Shown here one piece after another: positions 56,595-64,000 of a DNA stretch of 64,000 bases (within the stretch, counting starts at the first letter, position 1; each line of letters opens with the position of its first letter). Source of the DNA: Flavilitoribacter nigricans DSM 23189 = NBRC 102662 (GTDB lineage Bacteria; Bacteroidota; Bacteroidia; Chitinophagales; Saprospiraceae); assembly GCF_002646595.1 (NCBI RefSeq), contig NZ_PDUD01000010.1, positions 186,001 to 250,000 on the forward strand. Reading direction: 5' to 3'. Made by a program: the position numbers and the translations under genes. The notes under the pieces were generated by a model. The model searched no databases, was not told the origin of the DNA, and was given only the letters and a program-made list of their open reading frames with translations.

Positions 56595-59500
56595 TTAAAA
56601 ACCGAACTGCACGCTAAACGTGAAACTGCGGGGCAAGGGATAATTAAAACTGTCGACGAGGAACAGACTGGGATCCCCGTTGGGCGTAGTCAGGTCGCTG
56701 CCCCGGGCGTCGGGTGCGCTGGTCGATAGCAAACTCTCGCTGCGCGGCACGCTGCTCACATCCGGATGGAAACCCGAATAATCAGTTTTGGTGAAAATAT
56801 TCCGGCCGATCAGGCTCAGACGAATGTGATCGAATTTCTTGAACAGACCGCCCAGCGACTGCTGCCGGATCATCAGCGTCAAAGCAGCTTCGCGCAGCAT
56901 AAAAAAGCTGCCGTCCTCAACGAAATGATTATTGGCCACCAGCGCGTTGTACAGCCCGTTGCTGCCGTAAAAATTGGCGCTGATATTTGGATTATCGCCT
57001 ACTTCCGCGTGCCGCAGGTCCTTGTACAACCACTGTTTGGTCGCATTGTAAATATCGCCACCCTTCTTCCAGTCAAACAGCGTATACAGTTCCAGACTGC
57101 GAAAAGCCAGCGTATGGGCAAAGCCCATGCGGAAATCAGGATTGATATCTCCGATCACATCTACGATGGGGTTACCACCGGCATCACGCAGTTTGTAGGG
57201 CGCTTCCTGCGCCGTTCCTAGCTGATCGGTTCGCACCACATAGCCCAGATCATTGATCATAAAATCCGCCGGGTTGATCCCTTCCTGCCCCTGAAGCTGT
57301 TCCAGGCTGGTCGCAAAGATCTCCCCTTCCATCAGGCCCAGGGTGCGGCCCTCTTCAATAACGAAAAGTGATGCCTGTTGCGCTCCCGGTCCGGTATAAT
57401 AGGCCGGCACGTCGAGACTGGTTACCGTCTGCTGTACCCGACTGAAAGTTGTAAAGAGTTCCCAGCGCATAGCGGTGCCCTTGAACCGGAACAGACGGGC
57501 AAAATCAATATTTAGTCCGCCTTCGTACACTTTCGCCTCCAGGCTGCCGGCATTGCGCCACTGTCCCCGGAAACCCGCTGCGGCCGTCAACGGCACCAAC
57601 AGGATCTGATCGTCGGTATTGATCCGGGAGAAGTTGAACTCCAGACGAAGCGAGCGGCCGATGGTGGCATCCAGACCGATCTCCTGCTCGGTAGACTGGG
57701 CCGGTTTCAGCAACTCGTTGCCCAGCGTATTTTTGGTCAGCTCTCCGTTCACCAGGCTAAAAGCCTCGAAGCGTTGCTCGTAGGTAGGCCGGATACCCGC
57801 CGTACCCATGGATGCCCGCAACTTCAACTCCTGGAAAGGTTTGATCTTAAGGTCCTGGGTGATCCGGTAGGCTCCGCTAACCCGGTAATAATTCGCCCAG
57901 CGGTTTTCCGGGCCAAAAAGAGAAGACCCCTCCCGACGCAGCAATCCACTAAACAGGTATTTTTCTTTGTAATCAACATCCGCGACCAGAAATCCGCTGT
58001 AGGCAACGATCTCCTGTGCCGCCGAACTGATCGTAATATTCGAACGCGCATTGTCCAGAGAATTCAAGTTCCGGACGGCCAGGTCTTCGCCTTTGCCCTC
58101 CCGGATCTCCTGGGTAATATCCTCGTACAAAAAGCCCAGCCGGGTAGCCAGATTAAATCCACCCCAGCCGCGTTGGGCACTTACGTTCAAGCGAGAAATA
58201 AAAGTTTGATCCACCTGATCCCGCTGGAGAATACCGCCGCCGTTGCTGCCCTGCACATTAGCCGTAGCCAGGGTACCAAATCCATCGGGAAGGGTGGTGC
58301 TCAGGTATCCTTTTTCCAGGTATTGTTCGAAGTTTCGTACCGACCGGTCCAGAGCCGCCGCGTAGGAGATATTCAACCATTCCTTCGGGTAATAGCTCAC
58401 GCCGGCCTGCCCGAGCAGACGATTCCGGCCCAGGCGATTGCTGATATTTTCACGCGTATAAAGTGGGTTGGTAATATTGGCGCCGGTATTATCGATATCC
58501 CAGTCGAAGGCCGTTCCGTCCTCTTCGTTCGGGGCATCGAGGGTGAACATGGGCGTCATGAGGAGGGTCGAGGATAAAAAATTGTTCGGCCCGTTGGCCA
58601 CCGGTTCGATCAGGTCCTGTTCGGACTGCGTATAGGCCGAGCTGAGGTATACGCTGAACTTATTGCTCACCTGATGGTCCAGGTTCAGTCGCAATGCATT
58701 GCGCGTGTAGCCGTCCAGGCCCTGTAAAACGCCTTTATCCTGCAGCCGCTGGTAAGAAGCGAGAAAGTTCGTAGCGTTGGTTTTACCCTCTACGATCAAA
58801 GCGTGGGATTGCCGGACACCACGTTGAAACAGGAAGTCCTCCTGGTAGTTTTGCAGATTGGGTAATTCCTGGCTGAACAACTGCCCCTCGTTGGGATTCC
58901 CCAAAATGGGCTGAGGTTCACCGCTGTCGATGATCTCCCGCTGGGTCAGGGTATTGACCGGATATTGATCAACTACCTCCGAAAAACCGGTTTCATTGCG
59001 GTAGGTCACTTTGGTTTTACCTACTTCCAGGTCCTTTCCCCTTTTGGTAAAGATCTGGATCACCCCGTTGGCCGCCTGGGAACCGTAGAGGGAAGCCCCC
59101 GCGGAACCTTTTAATACTTCAATGCGGTCAATGTCCTGCACCGGAATATCCGCCAGCGAGCCTTCACTCAGGAATATTCCGTCCAGGATGACGAGCGGTT
59201 GCTGCCCGTTGGCAATGGAATTGGCCGAACGGATCTGATAATAGACCTCCTGCCCCGGTTGCCCGCCGGGTCGGGATACCCGCAGGCCCGGTATTCGCGC
59301 CTGTAAGCTACTCCCCAGGTTGTCCGCCGGCACCCGGCCGATAGCGGGCCCGGCGATGCGCCCCACAGAATAGCTCATCAGTTTAGGCGACCTTCCGGTA
59401 GCCGTGCCGGTGATCACCACCTCCTGGAGTTCGGAAGCGGTTGTGGTCAGTTCCACATTGACGCGGTCCCGGTCTTTCGAATCTATTTCCTGGGTCTCGA

Positions 59501-59756
59501 AACCGGTATAGGTAAAGACCAGCACCGGTGGCGATGCCTTGCGGGAAAAGAACTGACCTCCCGAGCCGGGAATGCGGAGTTCGTAATTGCCGTCCAGATC
59601 GGTAACGGCGCCGTAATTGGTATCTTTAATTTGGATATTGACCCCTACGAGAGGTTCGCCGGTGGCGGCGTCGGTGACCCGCCCCTGGATAATTTGCTGG
59701 GCGGAAAGCGGGGTAATAAAAGCAACTAGCAGTACTAGGAGTAACTGTTTGATCAT
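56595..59756 (-). CDS. SusC/RagA family TonB-linked outer-membrane transporter
   Basis: A 1053-residue precursor, signal peptide ending LSAQ. A CarboxypepD_reg domain (GRVTDAATGEPLVGVNIQIK) is followed by the plug with the SusC motifs LQEVVITGTA, LGSSLQARIPGLRVS, PLVILDGIFL and VEVLKGSAGASLYGSQAANGVI-like text read as EVLKGSAGASLYG. A 22-stranded barrel follows, ending in FTFSVQFGF with the terminal Phe. It imports ligand with TonB energy, together with SusD. No FecR-like sigma system is next to it. Confidence 0.95.
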   Translation of the reverse strand: MIKQLLLVLLVAFITPLSAQQIIQGRVTDAATGEPLVGVNIQIKDTNYGAVTDLDGNYELRIPGSGGQFFSRKASPPVLVFTYTGFETQEIDSKDRDRVNVELTTTASELQEVVITGTATGRSPKLMSYSVGRIAGPAIGRVPADNLGSSLQARIPGLRVSRPGGQPGQEVYYQIRSANSIANGQQPLVILDGIFLSEGSLADIPVQDIDRIEVLKGSAGASLYGSQAANGVIQIFTKRGKDLEVGKTKVTYRNETGFSEVVDQYPVNTLTQREIIDSGEPQPILGNPNEGQLFSQELPNLQNYQEDFLFQRGVRQSHALIVEGKTNATNFLASYQRLQDKGVLQGLDGYTRNALRLNLDHQVSNKFSVYLSSAYTQSEQDLIEPVANGPNNFLSSTLLMTPMFTLDAPNEEDGTAFDWDIDNTGANITNPLYTRENISNRLGRNRLLGQAGVSYYPKEWLNISYAAALDRSVRNFEQYLEKGYLSTTLPDGFGTLATANVQGSNGGGILQRDQVDQTFISRLNVSAQRGWGGFNLATRLGFLYEDITQEIREGKGEDLAVRNLNSLDNARSNITISSAAQEIVAYSGFLVADVDYKEKYLFSGLLRREGSSLFGPENRWANYYRVSGAYRITQDLKIKPFQELKLRASMGTAGIRPTYEQRFEAFSLVNGELTKNTLGNELLKPAQSTEQEIGLDATIGRSLRLEFNFSRINTDDQILLVPLTAAAGFRGQWRNAGSLEAKVYEGGLNIDFARLFRFKGTAMRWELFTTFSRVQQTVTSLDVPAYYTGPGAQQASLFVIEEGRTLGLMEGEIFATSLEQLQGQEGINPADFMINDLGYVVRTDQLGTAQEAPYKLRDAGGNPIVDVIGDINPDFRMGFAHTLAFRSLELYTLFDWKKGGDIYNATKQWLYKDLRHAEVGDNPNISANFYGSNGLYNALVANNHFVEDGSFFMLREAALTLMIRQQSLGGLFKKFDHIRLSLIGRNIFTKTDYSGFHPDVSSVPRSESLLSTSAPDARGSDLTTPNGDPSLFLVDSFNYPLPRSFTFSVQFGF

Positions 59757-60366
59757 TCGGTAATTTGGTTGTAAAGGGGAAGCCAGGCCTCACGGCTTGT
59801 TACTTCCTGGAGTTTCAATGCGCAAAAATTCGCGGGCGGTACAATTGACGGCAAGCCGGCGAAACTACCCGGGTAGACCGCAGGAGCATCCCATCAACCG
59901 AAGGCCCAAAAAACTACTGCAAAAATCAAGCCAGGAAAATTGCCCGCTACCCGATAGCACGAGCGATCAAAGGCCCGATCCGTGCAATTCCTTAACGGCT
60001 GAATTTTCTCCAAGATTGTAAGATTTTAACATTATTAGTATTAAGATTAAAAATATGGCACGCTCAGGCTGGTTTGCGGCCCCATAATTTTTTAACTTTA
60101 CTACCTGAAATTCATAGTAGCTATCAAATCATAATTAAGACCTAATACTTTTTTACGTCTGAACTACTCTTTCCCTGCAGAGTAATACTCCCTTTCAAAC
60201 TAACAAATACTCCAGCTCAGCTGGCACGTAGATCAGAGAGCCCTCTATTAGAATTCAACACACCTGGTACTGTAAAAATGTGTCAAGGAGGGATTACTTT
60301 TTGAGATGTCAACGTCTGAAAAGTGACCAGACAGTCGACACAACCCAAAACTAATGAGAAATTATT
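59757..60366. other. 610-base intergenic region, no gene seen
   Basis: This is the divergent region between susC and the giant secreted protein, AT-rich in its right half. Only short open frames without recognisable protein are present. No exact TAnnTTTG box is found on either strand; TACTTTTTG near 60295 has one base too many. Regulators for both flanking genes probably act here but are not visible. Confidence 0.5.
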
Positions 60367-63300
60367 ATGAGGAAAACGTCTACGCTTCTTTGTTTTTTTC
60401 TAACAGGTATTTTCCTTTTTTCCGTTTCAACCATCTCCGCTCAGCTCTTTCTCTGGCCGGGTGATATCAACGATAATGGCATTGTAAACGGTAAAGATGT
60501 ACTCCGGTGGGGTTATGCGAACGGCGCTACCGGGCCGGGCCGTCTGGATGACGGTTCTGTCTGGACCTTCCTCAACCTCTCTTTGCCCTGGAGCGAAAAT
60601 TTCCCCGGAGAAACGAATTTTTCCTACGGCGACTGCGACGGTAGCGGCCTGATCGACCTGGAAGATGTACGCGGACCGATTACCAATCATTTCGGTCTCA
60701 CCCATGGCATTGTACAACCGGATTATTGCCCGGTGGGCGATGAGGAGAACTCCCCGCAACTACAGTTCATTGCCGATAAGGAAACCTACGGAACGGGTGC
60801 CCGCATCGAACTGGAGGTTTGGCTGGGTACCGAGGATATTCCCGCCGTTGATTTCTACGGCATTACTTTCCAGTTGAAATACAATCGCGATATCATCCGG
60901 CCGGGAGCAGTTACCTATACACCGAATGACGGAGGCTGGTACGATCCGGCCAATGCGTCAAGTTATTCTTTCTTCCATAATGAAGTGAGCAGCGGAACGG
61001 TCGAGATCGCCGTCACCCGGACCAACCAGGAAGGGGTTGACGGTCACGGCCTGCTGGGGCATATTTCCCTGATCCTCCGGGGAAATATCGACATCACCTT
61101 GCCCGGCGCACTTAATCTGGAAGTAGACCTCGTCCAGATGATCAATTCGGAAATGGAGATCATTCCAGTGTTCTACGATCCGAACGTGATCATCGTTATC
61201 TCCGATGACGATCAGGCCAGTAGTTGCCCCAAAGTGGTAGATCCCGTTTGCGGCAGCGACGGGAAAACCTACATCAACAGTTGCTACGCCGAAGCGGCCG
61301 GCATCACGGAATATACACAGGGCGTTTGCTACAGCGATTGTATCGATCCAGGCATTATGCGGCCGGACTCCGAATGTGAAACGACTACCATTGATCCGGT
61401 TTGCGGTTGTAACAATATTACCTACTCCAACCCCTGCCTTGCCGAAGCCGCCGGGGTCACCAGTTATACGTCCGGCCCCTGTGCCACAGGTCCGGATGAT
61501 CGCAGTTGCTACGATCCCATTCTGGTCGTTCAGAGCAGCGGGACCAGTGTGAACGAGAATACGGGCGAGATCACCGTTGACTGTCCGGCCGAGATAGATC
61601 CGGTTTGCGGTTGCAACGGCATCACCTACGACAATGCCTGTATGGCCGAAGCCAGCGGCATTGCCTTTTATACTCCCGGTGTTTGTGACGAGATCTGTAT
61701 TGATCCCGAGGTCATGGAACCGGATCCCATCTGCGAATATGAATACGAGCCGGTCTGCGGCTGTAACGGAATTACGTACACGAACGCCTGCATCGCCGAA
61801 GCTTCCGGGGTGATCGACTATACGCCGGGCCCCTGCGGTCAGAGTTCCGACTGGTGTGAAGAAGCCACGCCGATCCAGTGTGGTGATTTCCTGGCCCAGG
61901 AAACTACGGTTGGATACGGTAATCAGATCACGAATTACCCCAACTGTTTGCCACAATCCTTCCTCGGCCCCGACCGGGTATACGTTTTCGACAAAAAAAC
62001 AGCCGGCGACCTGCAGATCGGTTTGGAGATCCTGACCCCCAATATCGATCTGGACCTTTTCCTGCTCAAAGGCACCTGTGATGAGGTGGTTTGCCTCGGC
62101 GCCAGTACTACGAACAATAAAAAATCAAATAATGAAGGGATTGTCCTGGAGGACGCTCCGCTGGGGACTTATTACATTGTAGTGGATGCCCAGTTTGCGG
62201 ACGTTGAAGGTCGCTTCCGCCTGGAAGTCAACTGCGGTTACCTCTATTGCGGCGACGCTTTCGAGCTGGATTGCGGCACGCCTTTTAAATACAACAACAG
62301 TCTCGGGGAAGACGATGTATCGCTCTATACCTGCGGCCCCAATGTATATAATGTTGAGAACAACGGTCCGGAGGTGGTACACTACTTTACCACCACGACT
62401 GCCGGGAATGTTGACATTCAGCTTTCCGGGCTTTCCGCCAATCTAGAGCTCTTCCTGCTGCGGGATTGTGATCGGGGGGAATGTATGCAGTACAGTCAGA
62501 ATCCCGGTACCTCCAACGAAATTATTTCTACCTATCTCGAACCGGGTACTTATTACGTGGTAGTGGACGGCTACAACGGAGCGACCAGTGATTATACCCT
62601 GCAGGTGGATTGTGAAAATACCTGTGAGCTGGAATTCACCAGCATAACCACCACGCCCAGTAACTGTGCCACCAATACCGGAACGATCGAGATCACTTCC
62701 TCCGGCGGCACTCCGAGTTATATCGTCTATTATTCCGGTCCCGTTTCGGGCAGTTTTTCTACTTCCAGTAATACCTGCGCTATTTACTACCTGCCATCCG
62801 GCACCTATCAGATCAGAAAGATCGATGCGAAAGGCTGCGAAGTAGAAGAAACCGTGACGATCAACTCTACCGGCACGCTGAACGCCCAGGTGGTTCCCTA
62901 TAATGCCATTTGCGACGAACCCGGTGGTTTATCCGTTACCATGCAGGGCGGCGAAGCCCCGTATCGGGTATTCCTTTCCGGCCCCGAAAATGCGGAACTA
63001 CTGTACAATACCCCCAACTTCGTCATTAACGAACTCGACCCCGGGGCCTACGACCTGTATATCCTGGACGCCAGGGGCTGTTCGGTATCCAAAAAAGCCA
63101 CCGTTCAGGAAGCCCAAAGCAATTTCACTTTTTCTGTAACGCCTTTCCCCGCGGGTTGTGGAGAGCTGGGATACATCCAGGTGATGACCCAGAACGGATC
63201 GGGCCCCTACAGTATTCAGATAGCCGGTCCGGTCAGCGGCAATGCGCAGGAGCAGAGCAGCGCCTTCAAAGTCACCAAACTGCCCGGCGGTACCTATAGT

Positions 63301-64000
63301 ATTACCGTGCAGGATGCTAATGGCTGTTCTCACACCAGTAATTTTACGATCGGAGACATCAATCTGGAAGTGACTACCAGCGTTATGAACGGGATCTGCG
63401 GCCGCCCGGGAGAGATCCTCGTCCAGATCACCAACGGTACGGGAGATTACCTCATTAGCTGGTCCGGAGCTGCGAATGGTTCCATTACGACTTCTTCCGA
63501 AAATTACCTGATCCAGAACCTGCCCAGCGGCGATTATCAGATCGACGTGGAGGATGCCAATCAGTGTACCGGTTTTGATGTGGCGGAAGTGAATAATACC
63601 GGTGAAAATCTTTCCACCACCGTCCAGCCCAACGACGGCACCTGCGGACAGAACGGCTCGCTTTCAATAACGATCAATAACGGGATGGTGCCCTACACGA
63701 TCAACTGGTCCGGACCGGTCAGCGGCCAAACCCAGATCAACGCCAAATCGTATACCATTCCGAATTTGCCGGATGGGCTCTACGAACTGATCATTTCCGA
63801 TAACAATAATTGTCAGGACGAAGAATCTGCTTTCGTCAATATTGCCCCCGCTCTCAACGTTGACCTTACCGGTTTGAACGGAGACTGCGGCCAGGACGGA
63901 GCCATCCGGGTCAATATGACCACGGGCCAGGCCAATTACATCATCAGCTGGACCGGCCCCACCAGCGGCTCGGCCAATAGCAGCGAAAAAGAATACGATA
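60367..64000 (+). CDS. giant secreted multidomain protein: dockerin, cohesin-like, four Kazal, PPC-like and SprB-like repeats (partial)
   Basis: Start at 60367 (MRKTSTLLCFFLTG), with a signal peptide ending STISAQ; 1211 codons are visible before the right edge. Order: dockerin-like pair of Ca-binding loops (PGDINDNGIVNGKDVLRWG and YGDCDGSGLIDLEDV, about 31-115); a cohesin-like sandwich (about 134-280, FYGITFQLKYNRDIIRPGAV); Kazal-like modules from residues 287, 337, 406 and 456; two PPC-like sandwiches (about 500-755, each with GTYYIVVDAQF- or GTYYVVVDGYN-type text); then at least six SprB-like repeats of about 81 residues. It is probably surface-exposed and T9SS-exported; the C-terminal sorting signal would lie outside the window. 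Adhesion or protease resistance are inferences. Confidence 0.85.
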   Translation, partial: MRKTSTLLCFFLTGIFLFSVSTISAQLFLWPGDINDNGIVNGKDVLRWGYANGATGPGRLDDGSVWTFLNLSLPWSENFPGETNFSYGDCDGSGLIDLEDVRGPITNHFGLTHGIVQPDYCPVGDEENSPQLQFIADKETYGTGARIELEVWLGTEDIPAVDFYGITFQLKYNRDIIRPGAVTYTPNDGGWYDPANASSYSFFHNEVSSGTVEIAVTRTNQEGVDGHGLLGHISLILRGNIDITLPGALNLEVDLVQMINSEMEIIPVFYDPNVIIVISDDDQASSCPKVVDPVCGSDGKTYINSCYAEAAGITEYTQGVCYSDCIDPGIMRPDSECETTTIDPVCGCNNITYSNPCLAEAAGVTSYTSGPCATGPDDRSCYDPILVVQSSGTSVNENTGEITVDCPAEIDPVCGCNGITYDNACMAEASGIAFYTPGVCDEICIDPEVMEPDPICEYEYEPVCGCNGITYTNACIAEASGVIDYTPGPCGQSSDWCEEATPIQCGDFLAQETTVGYGNQITNYPNCLPQSFLGPDRVYVFDKKTAGDLQIGLEILTPNIDLDLFLLKGTCDEVVCLGASTTNNKKSNNEGIVLEDAPLGTYYIVVDAQFADVEGRFRLEVNCGYLYCGDAFELDCGTPFKYNNSLGEDDVSLYTCGPNVYNVENNGPEVVHYFTTTTAGNVDIQLSGLSANLELFLLRDCDRGECMQYSQNPGTSNEIISTYLEPGTYYVVVDGYNGATSDYTLQVDCENTCELEFTSITTTPSNCATNTGTIEITSSGGTPSYIVYYSGPVSGSFSTSSNTCAIYYLPSGTYQIRKIDAKGCEVEETVTINSTGTLNAQVVPYNAICDEPGGLSVTMQGGEAPYRVFLSGPENAELLYNTPNFVINELDPGAYDLYILDARGCSVSKKATVQEAQSNFTFSVTPFPAGCGELGYIQVMTQNGSGPYSIQIAGPVSGNAQEQSSAFKVTKLPGGTYSITVQDANGCSHTSNFTIGDINLEVTTSVMNGICGRPGEILVQITNGTGDYLISWSGAANGSITTSSENYLIQNLPSGDYQIDVEDANQCTGFDVAEVNNTGENLSTTVQPNDGTCGQNGSLSITINNGMVPYTINWSGPVSGQTQINAKSYTIPNLPDGLYELIISDNNNCQDEESAFVNIAPALNVDLTGLNGDCGQDGAIRVNMTTGQANYIISWTGPTSGSANSSEKEYD
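61225..61840 (+). repeat. duplicated double-Kazal unit, period 119 residues
   Basis: Kazal modules start at residues 287, 337, 406 and 456, so the first pair and second pair are both 50 apart and the pairs are exactly 119 residues (357 bases) apart. The linkers inside each pair are alike (CIDPGIMRPDSEC and CIDPEVMEPDPIC). This shows a tandem duplication of a two-module unit, not four independent modules. Confidence 0.75.
62632..64000 (+). repeat. SprB-like repeats of about 81 residues
   Basis: Units begin near 62632, 62881, 63124, 63364, 63610 and 63853, with steps of 240-249 bases. Each has a Cys early in the unit (NAICDEPG, PAGCGELG, NGICGRPG, DGTCGQNG, NGDCGQDG) and a YxLxIxDxxGC-like strand near its end. 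The array continues past the window edge. Confidence 0.8.

Noticed and set aside
54972-59756. A polysaccharide-utilisation locus around SusC/SusD
   Set aside because: No glycoside hydrolase, sulfatase or sensor regulator is adjacent; the GH genes are 12 kb or more away and on other transcripts, so only a SusCD transporter pair is supported.
59797-60021. A 74-codon open frame in the susC upstream region
   Set aside because: Low-complexity, very basic product without homology; more likely non-coding regulatory DNA.

Overview
The window looks like a chromosome segment of a free-living Bacteroidota bacterium, most likely a Saprospiria/Lewinella-like lineage. Bacteroidota is well supported by a SusC/SusD pair, a PorQ-type secretion protein, a type IX (T9SS) C-terminal sorting domain, and several upstream boxes matching the Bacteroidota -7 element TAnnTTTG. 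The narrower placement is inferred from the gene mix: CHAT/STAND/WD40 proteins and a giant secreted protein with Kazal and SprB-like modules. I see no rRNA, tRNA, CRISPR array, insertion sequence or prophage. Coding density is high and GC looks moderate.

Layout. 1-1426 (minus): DUF6176, SWIM zinc-finger and acyltransferase genes. 1501-4617 (plus): TetR regulator with its own candidate promoter and operator, a K+ channel, a TerC transporter and a tiny charged protein. 4660-8348: SET-domain protein and ClpB. 8418-12832 (minus): outer-membrane barrel, TrkH/TrkA potassium uptake and a DUF2147 protein. 12893-15267: alkyltransferase-like repair protein, a divergent TrpF-like barrel, DinB and Crp/Fnr. 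15404-22787: VWA lipoprotein, membrane patatin, UDP-glucose dehydrogenase, MORN-like lipoprotein and PorQ. 23014-28395: a compact CHAT protease / STAND NTPase / membrane WD40 operon, the best candidate here for a poorly described signalling or conflict system. 28484-35981: membrane MutS-like ATPase, an orphan membrane protein, GH5 mannanase-like enzyme, an orphan cytoplasmic protein, an XRE/RamB-like regulator with a palindromic site, and SmpB. 36042-42575 (minus): M28 peptidase, DnaX and a secreted glycosidase/C-type-lectin protein. 43007-54529: NhaC antiporter, small lipoprotein, CarboxypepD-reg protein, PA14-OmpA protein, DUF2071, a glycosylasparaginase, a threonine-dehydratase-like enzyme, an orphan lipoprotein and an SLC12-type transporter. 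54972-59756 (minus): SusD and SusC. 60367-end: the truncated giant secreted protein.

How the genes fit together. Much of the window concerns the cell surface and export (PorQ, SusCD, T9SS cargo, OmpA, lipoproteins) and ion homeostasis (TrkAH, K+ channel, NhaC, SLC12, TerC). The rest is housekeeping (ClpB, DnaX, SmpB). Three observations deserve priority: the CHAT-STAND-WD40 operon, in which the STAND protein is broken into two frames at an A5 run; an A9 run in dnaX with immediate stops in both other frames, as expected for making a short gamma form by slippage; and the dockerin/cohesin/Kazal/SprB protein, which contains an exact 119-residue duplication of a double-Kazal unit. All domain calls are by eye from sequence motifs; no database search was run.
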